Positions 1 to 8,792 are shown, numbered from the stretch's first letter. The stretch is 43,356 nucleotides of DNA from Bacillota bacterium (GCA_013314855.1 JABUEW010000025.1:1-43356), one strand, 5' to 3'. Translations and numbers: made by a program. Notes: a model not told the origin generated them from the sequence alone.

Positions 1-114
1 TACCCAAACAAATGTTTTGTTGTCAAGAAAAATTTGTAACTATATGAAAAATTATCTAAAATAACGTGAAATGCATATATATTCAGTTAATGGTACGACA
101 GGTAAATCTGTTTT

Positions 115-165
115 TATATCGCCGCAAAGTATTTCTTTGTACAGGTTGGGAAGCAAGCGGGATAA
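115..165 (+). other. Possible structured leader upstream of the first gene
   Basis: The first 278 bases hold no credible gene. Within them, CAAAG (from 124) can pair with CTTTG a few bases later, and CCGC near 122 can pair with GCGG near 158, so a small folded RNA is possible. A GCAAAG motif recalls the core of c-di-GMP-I riboswitches, but the GNRA tetraloop and the other conserved GEMM positions are not evident, so no riboswitch class is assigned. A terminator-like hairpin follows directly. It may equally be the tail of an upstream transcript that begins outside the window. Confidence 0.2.
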
Positions 166-179
166 AAAAATTCTTTCTC

Positions 180-205
180 TCACCCATTTGGGTGATTTCT
201 TTTTT
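180..205 (+). terminator. Rho-independent terminator
   Basis: TCACCCA and TGGGTGA form a perfect 7-bp stem with a 2-base loop, followed by a T-rich tract (TTTCTTTTTT). It either ends a transcript entering from the left or acts as an attenuator for the gene at 279. Confidence 0.6.
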
Positions 206-216
206 AAAATAATTGC

Positions 217-222
217 TATAAT
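217..222 (+). promoter_or_regulatory. Possible -10 box (TATAAT) for the first gene
   Basis: A perfect TATAAT lies 57 bases before the start codon at 279 and just after the terminator hairpin, where a fresh promoter would be expected. No good -35 is visible at the usual spacing, so this is only suggestive. Confidence 0.3.
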
Positions 223-278
223 TTATTGATGAATTACTCAAAACATTATAAAAACATTATATTAAGGGGGTTGTTTGT

Positions 279-932
279 ATGGATAAAGAAAAATTTTCTT
301 CAAGGCTTGAACTTTTTATAGCAATTTTTTTGGGCATAACAGCAGTATTGACAGCCTGGGCATCATGGCAGTCTTCGCTTTATGGAGGTAATCAAGCTAC
401 AAAATACGCCAAAGGTATTGCTATTATCGGAGAAGCAAATTCCTTGTACAATGAAGCAGCCCAGTACATTGCCCAGGACATGGACCTTTGGAATAGAATC
501 AGTGACTTGCGCATTGAGCTTGAATTTATGCAAGATAATGAGAGTGAGGAGGTTGAAAAGCTTCAGTGGAAACTTGACCAAATCATGGCCGATAATGTAA
601 CTGAAGAGTTGGCGTCAGCCATAGAGTGGGCGGATGCACAACAGGAATATGCATCACCTTTTGATAAAGAGGGGTTTATTGATAGTTACTACGAGGAAGC
701 GGATGCAAAATATGAAGAGGGACAAAAACTTTTAGAAGAAGGACAAAAAGATAACTCACTTGGAGACATTTTGGGACTTGTGACCGTCGTTTATGCTGTT
801 GTGTTATTTTTACTTGGCATTGCTGCTTCTTTTAAAGGTATAACCACGCGGATTATTATTATTGCTGTTGCCATCATTGGATTTATATACGGTACTGTAA
901 TAATGTTTAGTGTGCCCATATTAACTTTATGA
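279..932 (+). CDS. Small membrane protein with a coiled-coil loop (unknown function)
   Basis: A 217-residue protein with one hydrophobic segment near the N-terminus (about residues 11-28). An acidic, Glu/Lys-rich and probably helical stretch covers about 55-160, and two more hydrophobic segments lie at about 163-186 and 191-215. The topology fits an inner-membrane protein with a long soluble loop, resembling DUF4337-type proteins, though I cannot confirm the family. AAGGGGG lies about 9 bases before the ATG and supports this start. The preceding gene is outside the window and the next is about 140 bases downstream, so it is probably monocistronic. No catalytic motif is visible. Confidence 0.8.
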   Translation: MDKEKFSSRLELFIAIFLGITAVLTAWASWQSSLYGGNQATKYAKGIAIIGEANSLYNEAAQYIAQDMDLWNRISDLRIELEFMQDNESEEVEKLQWKLDQIMADNVTEELASAIEWADAQQEYASPFDKEGFIDSYYEEADAKYEEGQKLLEEGQKDNSLGDILGLVTVVYAVVLFLLGIAASFKGITTRIIIIAVAIIGFIYGTVIMFSVPILTL

Positions 933-986
933 AATAAATATAAGAGAAAAAGTTAAGAAACACAACATTATAACACTTAGTTATTA

Positions 987-1014
987 TTACTTATAGTTAT
1001 ATTTACTTATAGTT
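987..1014 (+). repeat. Two-copy short direct repeat
   Basis: TTACTTATAGTT occurs at 987-998 and again at 1003-1014 (16-base period) in the AT-rich gap before the clostripain gene. It lies where a promoter or regulator site would be expected, but no role can be assigned. Confidence 0.3.
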
Positions 1015-1074
1015 TAAATAAAAAAGGGTAGTGTCAAAAGTTTTATGAAAAATGAAAAGAATGGAGGACGATGT

Positions 1075-3021
1075 ATGAAGAAAAAATCCATATATTTAAT
1101 TATAATATTTGCTATAATTATCACCGGCCTGGTTGTCTTTTTTGCAATTCTCTCTAATGACGGAAGTGAAGGTAGCCTAAGTGAGGATACAATTAAAGAT
1201 GAAGGAGGCAATTCCATTTCGCACAGATATGTAAAACCGGAGAATGCTGTAGCATATACAATAATGGTATATATGAATGGCTCTGATCTGGAAAGTGAAG
1301 GGGGAATGGCGACAGGTGATATTACTGAAATGCTTTCGGCTAATTTCCCTAAAACAGATATTAACGTGATAATACAAACGGGTGGCACAAATATGTGGCA
1401 AAACGAAATTATTCCCAGCGATAAAATTGCACGATATCGTGTAATTGAAAACAATATTGAACTTTTGGAAGAACTGCCTGCTGAGAGTATAGGGGAAAGC
1501 ACTACGCTCACATCTTTTATTAATTACTGTATGGATGAGTTTCCTGCAGATAAATATGGGCTCATTATGTGGAATCATGGCGGCGGATCGGTAGTCGGAT
1601 ACGGTGTTGATGAATTGTTTAATTATGACAGTTTGACTATAAATGAAATGAAGACAGCTTTTGAAAATTCATATTTAAAAGACCATAAGTTGGAATTTTT
1701 AGGCTTTGATGCATGCTTGATGGCAAATATAGAAACAGCTTACATGGCGAAGGATTATGCAAACTATCTTATTGCATCGGAGGAATTGGAGCCCGGCTAT
1801 GGCTGGGATTATCTTACATGGTTGTCTTACTTAGGCAGCAATCCGGGGTTGAATGGTGCGGAAATCGGTAGAGAAATTGTTGATAGCTTCGTTAATTTCT
1901 ATAAAAATAATGGGATGGAAGATGAAGCAACTACCTTATCTGTTGTGGATTTAACGAAGGTGGAAACTGTTGTATCAGCGCTGGAAAATTTTATAGAAGC
2001 TGCTGATATTTCAAGCTTAAGTTATCAAAAAATTGCAAAACCGCGTTCAAAAACCCGTGAATTCGGTATGCCATCGGAATACGGAGGCAGTACGGACATG
2101 GTTGATATTGTGCATATGGCACAACAATTCCGGGATATTTGTCCGGATGAAGCCAATGATCTTATCAAGGCCATGGAAAATGCAGTTGTGTATAAGTCCC
2201 AGGGGGATTTTGTAGATAATGCAGGCGGTTTATCCCTGTATTTCCCCTATTCTGCCAAAGACGAGGTGGGGGAACGCATACCGATTTACCAAACAAGCGG
2301 TTTTTCTTCAAAATATATAAATTACGTATCAAAGTTTGCAGAAGTTTTAACCGGCTCAACTTTTGCAAAGCTTGATGTTTCGGAAATTGCGCCAGCCCGG
2401 AGTGATGATAATTTTGATATTATTATTCCCCCTGAGGAAATAGATAACATAGAAAGTATATATTTTACAGCATGGGTTAAAGAGGATGATAAGTTTTACA
2501 CACAAATTTATCAAGACAGCGATGTTGAAATTGATGAAAACGGAAAGATTCTTACTGAGTTTGACGGTATTATAACAACAATTAATGGCGAATGGGCATG
2601 CCTCTATGAAATCGAAGTAGGCGATGATTATATTAGATATGGTGTGCCGGCACTATTAAATGACAAAGAAGTTAACCTAATAGTATTATATGATGACAGA
2701 AATCCTGAAGGTAAAGTTATTGGGGCAATGCCTATTTATGAAAAAAACACCGGTATGGCACCCAAGCAACTTATAAAGATTAAGGATGGAGATAAGATAA
2801 AACTCTTATATTATGCAGAGAGATTTGTCGACGTCGATGAAGAAGCATCTGAATTAAGCGAGGACGATTTCTTCTGGTATGAAGGTGACGAGTTTACCGT
2901 AAAAGGCCAGCTTGTTGTGGAGAACTGGGAGGTTGAAGAGGGTGTATACTTGTATGGCTTCACCATTATTGACCTGCAAGGCAATGAGTATTACACTGAC
3001 TTTATCGAGGTATCGTATTAA
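1075..3021 (+). CDS. Clostripain family (C11) cysteine peptidase, membrane-anchored
   Basis: A cysteine endopeptidase of the clostripain (peptidase C11) family, 648 residues from the start chosen here. The ATG at 1075 is preferred over the in-frame ATG at 1045 because GGAGG (1063-1067) sits 7 bases before it. The N-terminus is Lys-rich, followed by a hydrophobic segment (about residues 5-27) without a lipobox, so the protein is probably anchored and faces outward. Family signatures are clear: YTIMVYMNGSDLE, then MWNHGGG with the catalytic His (about residue 168), then FDACLM with the catalytic Cys (about residue 214), then ASEELEPGYGWDY. The C-terminal 270 residues are probably a beta-rich accessory region. 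Role inferred: extracytoplasmic proteolysis with Arg/Lys preference, as in the family. A palindromic repeat relic starts 3 bases after the stop codon. Confidence 0.9.
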   Translation: MKKKSIYLIIIFAIIITGLVVFFAILSNDGSEGSLSEDTIKDEGGNSISHRYVKPENAVAYTIMVYMNGSDLESEGGMATGDITEMLSANFPKTDINVIIQTGGTNMWQNEIIPSDKIARYRVIENNIELLEELPAESIGESTTLTSFINYCMDEFPADKYGLIMWNHGGGSVVGYGVDELFNYDSLTINEMKTAFENSYLKDHKLEFLGFDACLMANIETAYMAKDYANYLIASEELEPGYGWDYLTWLSYLGSNPGLNGAEIGREIVDSFVNFYKNNGMEDEATTLSVVDLTKVETVVSALENFIEAADISSLSYQKIAKPRSKTREFGMPSEYGGSTDMVDIVHMAQQFRDICPDEANDLIKAMENAVVYKSQGDFVDNAGGLSLYFPYSAKDEVGERIPIYQTSGFSSKYINYVSKFAEVLTGSTFAKLDVSEIAPARSDDNFDIIIPPEEIDNIESIYFTAWVKEDDKFYTQIYQDSDVEIDENGKILTEFDGIITTINGEWACLYEIEVGDDYIRYGVPALLNDKEVNLIVLYDDRNPEGKVIGAMPIYEKNTGMAPKQLIKIKDGDKIKLLYYAERFVDVDEEASELSEDDFFWYEGDEFTVKGQLVVENWEVEEGVYLYGFTIIDLQGNEYYTDFIEVSY

Positions 3022-3024
3022 TTT

Positions 3025-3050
3025 GTACCTGGCACTACCCGAATTTTATC
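3025..3050 (+). repeat. Palindromic GTGCCTGGCAC-type repeat, copy A (degenerate)
   Basis: GTACCTGGCACTACCCGAA matches the better-preserved copies at about 25690 and 28450 (GTGCCTGGCACCGCCCGAA), including the following TTTT-TC stretch. It begins 3 bases after the stop codon of the clostripain gene. The right half (GGCAC) is intact and the left half has decayed. Confidence 0.7.
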
Positions 3051-3394
3051 TTATATATTGGTTGAAGTTTATATTAAGTATCTTAAACATTTTAAGTACC
3101 ATAAGTACCACTATCAACAATATGTTGCCAAATCACAAAAATATTGACTAATTGCAAATAAGTGTATTAAAATATGCATATAGGGATAAAACCTGACTAA
3201 AGCAAAGTGTTTCCCAGGCAATAATTTTGGTGCATTAAAATTTTTGGCCAATAACCAGCTAAAATAAGCATTTTAAAGGGATTAAGCATAACGTTGCAGG
3301 TTGACAAAAACAGAAATAAACGGTTAAATATAAAATAAAAGTGTATCTTGATATTACTTAGAAAATTATGGAATTAACTTAGTTGAAGCAGCAT
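3051..3394 (+). other. Non-coding AT-rich gap with a possible promoter
   Basis: No gene is visible here. TTGACA at 3301-3306 followed after 17 bases by TTAAAT (3324-3329) is a reasonable sigma-A promoter reading toward the GC-richer element at about 3395. Otherwise I see nothing recognisable. Confidence 0.35.
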
Positions 3395-3595
3395 AGAAAT
3401 GATGATAGTATTGCTTTCGGCCTGACAGATAGAGATGATATCAAGGGCTGATGCAGTCAACAAGAACCGGATGGAGAGCCTCGGTGTTTCGGCCCGGGGA
3501 TGGACAGAAGGGGACATAAGGCAGTACATACATAAGGGGGCGTGTAACCTGCATGGCTTCAAAGGCGAAGCTATGCCTGTTTGAGGGAAATATTG
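3395..3595 (+). ncRNA. Candidate structured RNA (class unknown) or very small gene
   Basis: This stretch is markedly more GC-rich than its surroundings and holds two strong hairpins. CCTCGG pairs with CCGGGG around 3478-3498. GCATGGCTTC pairs with GAAGCTATGC around 3551-3576, a 10-bp stem with one G-T wobble and loop AAAGGC. ACATAAGG occurs twice (about 3513 and 3528). A possible promoter lies about 70 bases upstream. An alternative reading is a 49-codon ORF (3435-3584, ATG to TGA) whose product I do not recognise and which lacks a convincing ribosome binding site. The hairpins fall inside this ORF. I recognise no Rfam class with confidence. Confidence 0.35.
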
Positions 3596-3709
3596 AAAAA
3601 CATAATGGAAAAAACATAATATTAAGATAAATATTATGAGGGAGTGGAAAATTATACAAGGCTATTGCATATTTTCCAAAATTAGGTATAATAATATAAG
3701 GGGAGGAAA

Positions 3710-3808
3710 ATGCCGGAAACACCCTTGAATTATCCGCATGAATTATGGACGGGGCGGATAAAAAGGGTGTTTTTGGCTTTTTATATGCATGAAATTAAAA
3801 AAGAATAA
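3710..3808 (+). CDS. Possible 32-codon leader peptide overlapping the VanZ-like gene
   Basis: ATG at 3710 is preceded by a strong GGGGAGG site and opens a 32-codon frame ending at TAA 3806-3808. This is 20 bases inside the following VanZ-like gene and in another frame. The VanZ-like ATG (3789) has no ribosome binding site of its own, so its translation may be coupled to this leader. A large hairpin lies within the leader. The peptide is mixed in composition and matches nothing I know. It may be regulatory rather than functional as a peptide. Confidence 0.4.
   Translation: MPETPLNYPHELWTGRIKRVFLAFYMHEIKKE
3717..3781 (+). terminator. Long two-stage hairpin (terminator or attenuator)
   Basis: AAACACCCTT (3717-3726) pairs perfectly with AAGGGTGTTT (3763-3772). 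Inside it TTATCCGC (3730-3737) pairs perfectly with GCGGATAA (3754-3761). The fold is followed by TTTGGCTTTTTA. It lies between the leader start and the VanZ-like start, so it could end transcription of the upstream RNA or attenuate the VanZ-like gene. Confidence 0.65.
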
Positions 3809-4289
3809 GCAAAAGATAAAGATTTATATTAGGTGGGTTGTTGTTGTTCTTTACCTGGCCATGATATTTTATTTCTCAAGCCAGGATGGGACAAAGTCTC
3901 ACAAAGTCTCATCGGAATTATTGCAATATTTGAAGTTTCTTGTAGTGCTGATACCGGAGCGGATACAGAGGTATTTATCCGGCACATACAGGAATATGGA
4001 GTTTATCTTAAGAAAGGCTGCTCATTTTACCGAATATTTTATTCTTTCTTTTGTTTTTTACAGGGCTATGGTAATTAGCGAGGTAAGGGTGAAGAAAAGC
4101 ATGATCGTGACCCTTGTTTTCTGCTTTTTATATGCGGTGTCCGATGAGGTACACCAGGTTTTTGTCCCAGGCAGGGCTTTTGCAGTGGGAGATATAATCA
4201 TTGATACACTTGGCGCTGCCCTGGGTATAATAGTTATATTTTTTAAAAACCTTATTTCAGGCAATATACAATATAAAAAGAGGCATTAA
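3789..4289 (+). CDS. VanZ-like family membrane protein
   Basis: A 166-residue integral membrane protein. VanZ-family hallmarks are present: MIFYFSSQDG after the first membrane segment, RKAAHFTEYFILSF in the middle, and SDEVHQVFVPGR followed by GDIIIDTLGAALG near the C-terminus. There are about four membrane segments. VanZ of enterococci gives low-level teicoplanin resistance, but most relatives have unknown roles at the envelope, so resistance should not be assumed. The start lacks a ribosome binding site and overlaps a strong-SD leader ORF, suggesting coupled translation. It lies just before the polysaccharide locus but is separated from it by about 105 bases containing a TATAAT (4351-4356). 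Confidence 0.85.
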   Translation: MKLKKNKQKIKIYIRWVVVVLYLAMIFYFSSQDGTKSHKVSSELLQYLKFLVVLIPERIQRYLSGTYRNMEFILRKAAHFTEYFILSFVFYRAMVISEVRVKKSMIVTLVFCFLYAVSDEVHQVFVPGRAFAVGDIIIDTLGAALGIIVIFFKNLISGNIQYKKRH

Positions 4290-4395
4290 ACTCATTGATT
4301 AGCTTGAACTTGGGGTAAGGGAAATAAAAAAACAAAATACAAAAATGTTGTATAATATTTGAGAAATCAGTTTTTATTTTAGAGGAGAGGGTTCT

Positions 4396-6237
4396 ATGCG
4401 TCGTGTTTTTAAGGCGTTAGTGATAGTGGCTATAGACATACTTATAATAAACGCCTCGTTTCTAATTGCTTTTTTGCTAAGGTATGACGGTAATGTATCA
4501 TACATTGTTTCGTCGTATGCAAAAGACATCTGGTACATATCAATTATTGCAACAATAATCAAGCTCATGTGTTTTATACTGTTAAAACTCTATACCAGTC
4601 TATGGATGTACGCCGGCATGTATGAAGCCATGATGCTTGGCCTTGCCCTCATTACCGGAAACGCTGTTGTGGTTGCGACAGTTTCTTTTTTACCGATGTC
4701 TGCGCCACTATCCGTATTTATTACGGCGTTTTTCGTTGAAACGTTATTTATTAGCGGGACAAGGTTTATGTACAGATTTATGAGAAGAATAAAATACAAG
4801 GGGTTTGATAAGAACTCGGCAAAGAGGCTGATGATTATAGGTGGAGGAGAGGCAGGATCGGTTATAGTGAGGGAGCTGCAGCAGAGCCCGTGTTTAAACA
4901 GTAAGGCAGTGGCCATTATTGATGATAATAAGGCCAAGAGGGGCATGAAGCTCCATGGAGTGCCTATAGTGGGCGACAGGCATGACATTGTGAGGGTGGC
5001 GACAGAGAAGAATATTGACGAAATAATCATTGCCATACCTTCAGCACCAAAGAAAGAGATTAGTGCGATATACAGCGAATGTATAAAAACCGACTGTAAG
5101 GTGAGGATACTCCCATCCATATCCCATATAATTGATGGCAGAGTGAGCATAAAAAGGGTAAGGGATGTGGAGTTGGAGGACTTGCTGGGGAGGGAGGCCG
5201 TAAAGGTCGACCTCAACGAGATTGCCGCATATTTAAAAGGAAAAGTTGTTTTAGTTACGGGAGGCGGCGGTTCAATAGGTTCCGAACTGTGCCGGCAGAT
5301 TGCGGGGTTTAGTCCCGAAAGCCTAATAATTCTAGACTATTATGAAAACAATGCGTTTGACATACAAAATGAGCTTAAGTTTAATTACCCGGGCCTGGAT
5401 CTCAAGGTTGTTATAGCAAATATAAGGGAGAGGCAGAGGATAGACGAAATATTCAGGCAATACCGACCCGAGGTAGTATTCCATGCCGCGGCCCATAAAC
5501 ATGTGCCGCTTATGGAGGAAAATCCGCAGGAAGCTATCAAGAACAATGTTTTCGGTACCTTGAACGTGGTTGAGTCTGCCGATAGGTATGGTACATCCAG
5601 GTTCATATTAATTTCTACCGATAAGGCTGTAAATCCTACAAATGTTATGGGAGCAACCAAGAGAATTGCCGAAATGATAATCCAGGCTACCGGAAGGCAC
5701 AGCAAGACAAAGTTTGCGGCAGTGAGGTTCGGGAATGTACTGGGGAGCAATGGCAGTGTCGTGCCCCTTTTTAAAAAGCAGATTGAGATGGGCGGGCCTG
5801 TTACAGTTACCCACCCTGAGGTTACAAGGTACTTCATGACTATTCTGGAGGCTGTCCAGCTGGTTATCCAGGCAGGGGCTATGGCAGAGGGAGGAGAAAT
5901 ATTTGTCCTTGATATGGGGCAGCCTATGAAGATCTACGACCTGGCAAGGAACCTAATAAAGCTTTCGGGATATAAGCCTGACGAGGATATAAGGATAATA
6001 TTTACCGGCTTAAGGCCTGGAGAGAAGTTGTATGAAGAGCTTTTACTGAAGGAGGAGGGCTTGAAGGCAACAAAGCATGATAAGATTTTTGTTGCAAAGC
6101 CTGTTTTTACCGATTCTGCACTGTTAAAGAGGGAGCTTGAGGTGTTGAGCGGCCTTCTTACAAAGGAAGCGGAGGAGATTGTCGAATACATTTGCAATAT
6201 TGTGCCGAGTTACAGCAGGGTAAGCGGGGGACAGTAA
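4396..6237 (+). CDS. Membrane-bound nucleoside-diphosphate sugar 4,6-dehydratase (PglF/WbpM/CapD type)
   Basis: A 613-residue long-form polysaccharide dehydratase. The N-terminal 120 residues hold about four membrane segments. A first Rossmann-like fold begins at IIGGGEAGSVI (about residue 150), and the SDR catalytic domain begins at VTGGGGSIGSE (about residue 284). The family motif STDKAVNPTNVMGATKR lies near residue 408. By family precedent it converts UDP-GlcNAc to the UDP-4-keto-6-deoxy sugar, the first step to bacillosamine- or fucosamine-type residues. AGGAGAGGG precedes the ATG. It is the first gene of the polysaccharide locus and is more GC-rich than the genes that follow, suggesting a resident, conserved border gene. 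Confidence 0.9.
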   Translation: MRRVFKALVIVAIDILIINASFLIAFLLRYDGNVSYIVSSYAKDIWYISIIATIIKLMCFILLKLYTSLWMYAGMYEAMMLGLALITGNAVVVATVSFLPMSAPLSVFITAFFVETLFISGTRFMYRFMRRIKYKGFDKNSAKRLMIIGGGEAGSVIVRELQQSPCLNSKAVAIIDDNKAKRGMKLHGVPIVGDRHDIVRVATEKNIDEIIIAIPSAPKKEISAIYSECIKTDCKVRILPSISHIIDGRVSIKRVRDVELEDLLGREAVKVDLNEIAAYLKGKVVLVTGGGGSIGSELCRQIAGFSPESLIILDYYENNAFDIQNELKFNYPGLDLKVVIANIRERQRIDEIFRQYRPEVVFHAAAHKHVPLMEENPQEAIKNNVFGTLNVVESADRYGTSRFILISTDKAVNPTNVMGATKRIAEMIIQATGRHSKTKFAAVRFGNVLGSNGSVVPLFKKQIEMGGPVTVTHPEVTRYFMTILEAVQLVIQAGAMAEGGEIFVLDMGQPMKIYDLARNLIKLSGYKPDEDIRIIFTGLRPGEKLYEELLLKEEGLKATKHDKIFVAKPVFTDSALLKRELEVLSGLLTKEAEEIVEYICNIVPSYSRVSGGQ

Positions 6238-6248
6238 AAAGAAGTTGA

Positions 6249-6386
6249 TGTTTTATAGGACCTACCAGTTATTGGGCACAAGTTAATGGCAGCAACTACA
6301 CAGATGCTAAAATTTTTCTTACCATAAAAAGTGTTAATAAAATTAGATATGTAGAAATCGATGCCAATCGAGGCAGAAAACCTTAA
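6249..6386 (+). pseudogene. Short open stretch, possible gene remnant
   Basis: Between stop codons at 6246 and 6384 an open frame of 45 codons without ATG encodes a protein-like stretch (for example GPTSYWAQVNGSNYTDAKIFL, then IRYVEIDANRG). It looks like part of a secreted beta-sandwich protein, but I cannot name it. It lies at the sharp change from GC-richer to AT-rich DNA, which fits a recombination scar. The remaining 6387-6642 gap holds only the hairpin listed next. Confidence 0.25.
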
Positions 6387-6451
6387 AACACAGTTGTTTC
6401 AATGCTTTTATCGTTCCTTAACTTGAAAAATTATACAGTTTTTTAGCAGAA

Positions 6452-6496
6452 AAATATCCTTCAAACCATTGAAATTACTGGGTTTGAAGGGTATTT
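6452..6496 (+). promoter_or_regulatory. 16-bp hairpin before the AT-rich polysaccharide operon
   Basis: AAATATCCTTCAAACC (6452-6467) pairs with GGTTTGAAGGGTATTT (6481-6496) with a single wobble and a 13-base loop. No U-run follows, so it is not a normal terminator. It could be a relic of a mobile element, a processing site or a bidirectional terminator. It lies about 150 bases before the aldolase gene. Confidence 0.45.
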
Positions 6497-6642
6497 GTAG
6501 CAATTTTGTAGCAGTGGGATTAGTTAGGTATTTTATTATTGAATATGTATAAATTGAATTAAGTGCACTTAAAACTGATTTATAAGGATCTATTATTACA
6601 AAATGATTTTTATAAAATATGGGAGAGGTTGAAATAGAAGAT

Positions 6643-7461
6643 ATGGCCTTAAGATTAATGTATATTACCAATAATCCCAGCATTGCAAAAATTGCAGAAA
6701 AAAGTGGTGTTGATTGGATATTTGTTGATCTTGAAATCATTGGGAAAAAAGAAAGGCAAGGACATTTAGACACAGTTATTTCCTGTCATAGCGTAGATGA
6801 TGTAAAAAAAATTAAATATGTCCTCAGTAAATCAAAACTTTTAGTACGTTTGAATCCTATTTATGATGAGTCAAAAGAAGAGATAAACCAAGTGATAAAA
6901 TATGGAGCAGATATTGTTATGCTTCCATTTTTTAAGACTAAAGAAGAAGTTGAGAAATTCATAAAATATGTTGAAGGTAGAGCAAATACGTGCCTTTTAT
7001 TGGAAACGCCTGAAGCAGTAAAAAATATTGATTCTATTTTAAATGTTGAAGGTATTAATTATATTCATATAGGATTAAATGATCTTCATCTAGGTTATGG
7101 TATGAAATTTATGTTTGAGCTTTTAGCAAATAATACTGTTGAGATGCTTTGTAATAAAATAAGAGACAAAGGAATTCCTTATGGTTTTGGTGGGATTGCA
7201 CGATTAGGGTATGGAATTCTTCCGGCAGAGAATATTATTGCGGAACATTATCGACTTGGATCCAGCATGGCTATTTTATCCAGAAGTTTTTACAATTTCA
7301 ATAAGAACGATAATATGAGTAATGTAGAAGAATTTTTTATTAATGAAGTTAATAAAATTAGGAATTATGAAAAGAAATTATTAAATGAGTCTAATGATTA
7401 CTTTCAATTTAATAGACAAATTGTTATTTCAAAAGTGAATGAAATAATAAATAAAATTTAA
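6643..7461 (+). CDS. HpcH/HpaI-type aldolase / citrate lyase beta-like protein
   Basis: A TIM-barrel aldolase of the HpcH/HpaI family, 272 residues from 6643. That ATG is preferred to 6619 because GGGAGAGG lies before it while nothing resembling an SD precedes 6619. Family features include an N-terminal VDWIFVDLE, KLLVRLNP, ADIVMLPFFKTKEEVE, CLLLETPEAV with the metal-binding Glu, and YIHIGLNDLHLGYG with the metal-binding Asp. Enzymes of this family join or split pyruvate- or acetyl-CoA-type donors and aldehydes. In a polysaccharide locus it probably builds an unusual acyl or keto-acid substituent, which is inference. It is first in an AT-rich run with a decarboxylase and an aminotransferase. 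Confidence 0.75.
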   Translation: MALRLMYITNNPSIAKIAEKSGVDWIFVDLEIIGKKERQGHLDTVISCHSVDDVKKIKYVLSKSKLLVRLNPIYDESKEEINQVIKYGADIVMLPFFKTKEEVEKFIKYVEGRANTCLLLETPEAVKNIDSILNVEGINYIHIGLNDLHLGYGMKFMFELLANNTVEMLCNKIRDKGIPYGFGGIARLGYGILPAENIIAEHYRLGSSMAILSRSFYNFNKNDNMSNVEEFFINEVNKIRNYEKKLLNESNDYFQFNRQIVISKVNEIINKI

Positions 7462-7520
7462 TAAAAATCTCTTAAAGTACACGGAAGTTTAATATTGAGG
7501 AGGAAAAATAAGGAAGGTAA

Positions 7521-8762
7521 ATGAAATTATCTTATAAATTACTTAATTATATAGCCGAGAAATATGGCGAGGCATACTATTTGTTAGATTCAAAGCAGTT
7601 TGTAAAAAACTATAAAGAACTAGAAAAAGCTTTTAGAGATATCTATCCTAATTTTAATATTGCATACTCATACAAGACAAATTATACACCTAAGCTTTGT
7701 AAAATAGTAAATCAATTAGGAGGATATGCAGAAGTAGTCTCTGATATGGAGTATAGACTTGCACTAAAATCAGGTGTGATGCCCAAAAATATTTATTTTA
7801 ATGGACCTTATAAAGACTCTTACGCAGTTGAAGAATTATTATTAGCAGGAGGAACTGTTAATATTGATTCTAACTATGACCTAAAAATAATAAAAGAAAT
7901 TGCGAAAAAATATCCTGATAATAAGTTATCAGTTGGTATTAGATGTAACTTTGATGTTAAGGATGGAGTTGTATCTAGGTTTGGATTTGATATAAATGGA
8001 GATGAGTTTGTTACCACTATTAATAGTATTCGTGAAACCTCAAATATAATACTCAAAGGAATTCATTGCCATTTTGCTACAAGAAGTATTGAAACATGGC
8101 CTTATAGAGTAAAAGGAATGCTTAATGTAGTACAAAAATATTTTAAAGAACCTCCGAATTTTATAAGCTTAGGTGGTGGATTATATGGAAAAATGCCAGA
8201 TTCTTTAAAAAAACAATTTAATGTAGAAATTCCTAAATATGAAGATTATGCTAATACGGTAGCACCTCAAATTAGAGACTTTTTCAAAGATGTAAATGAA
8301 TCAAAAAAACCCATGTTGATTATTGAACCAGGTACTGCATTAGTAGGAGATGTTGTGAAATTTGTTACTAAAGTTTTAAGTATTAAAGATATAAGAGGGA
8401 AAAAAATTGCAACTCTTTTAGGAAGTATATATAATATTAACCCTACATTAAATAGAAAAAATCTACCTGTAACTGTATATCACAGTAATGATAACGTAAG
8501 CAATCAACAATTTTATTTAAATTTGGATTTTGGTGGATATACTTGTATTGAATCTGATTACCTTTATCGAGGATTTAGTGGAAATTTAGCTATAGGTGAT
8601 TATGTTGTTTTTGATAATGTAGGATCTTATTCAATAGTATTAAAACCACCATTTATTTTGCCTAATTTTGCAGTAGTTGAATATGATGAAGAAACAAATT
8701 CAATTGAATTAATTAAGCGTAAAGAGAGTTTTGAAGATATATTTAAAACCTTTGAATTTTAG
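7521..8762 (+). CDS. PLP-dependent decarboxylase (diaminopimelate/ornithine decarboxylase fold type III)
   Basis: A 413-residue fold-type III decarboxylase. The PLP-binding Lys is in AYSYKTN (near residue 50). EVVSDMEYRLAL and GIHCHFATRS match the barrel motifs, LGGGLYG the glycine-rich phosphate-binding loop, IIEPGTALVGD the conserved EPGR-like segment (Ala in place of the usual Arg after PGT), and TCIESD the catalytic Cys/Asp near the C-terminus. It is closer to LysA-like proteins of surface-glycan and natural-product loci than to housekeeping LysA. Likely role: decarboxylation of an amino acid supplied by the neighbouring aldolase/aminotransferase (inference). AGGAGG lies 10-15 bases before the ATG. 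Confidence 0.8.
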   Translation: MKLSYKLLNYIAEKYGEAYYLLDSKQFVKNYKELEKAFRDIYPNFNIAYSYKTNYTPKLCKIVNQLGGYAEVVSDMEYRLALKSGVMPKNIYFNGPYKDSYAVEELLLAGGTVNIDSNYDLKIIKEIAKKYPDNKLSVGIRCNFDVKDGVVSRFGFDINGDEFVTTINSIRETSNIILKGIHCHFATRSIETWPYRVKGMLNVVQKYFKEPPNFISLGGGLYGKMPDSLKKQFNVEIPKYEDYANTVAPQIRDFFKDVNESKKPMLIIEPGTALVGDVVKFVTKVLSIKDIRGKKIATLLGSIYNINPTLNRKNLPVTVYHSNDNVSNQQFYLNLDFGGYTCIESDYLYRGFSGNLAIGDYVVFDNVGSYSIVLKPPFILPNFAVVEYDEETNSIELIKRKESFEDIFKTFEF

Positions 8763-8792
8763 ATGTAGTTTTGTTTTTTGGGGGCGTATATT

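Noticed and set aside
100-205. c-di-GMP riboswitch before the first gene
   Set aside because: Only a GCAAAG word and weak pairings match; the conserved tetraloop and receptor are not found, so no class was assigned.
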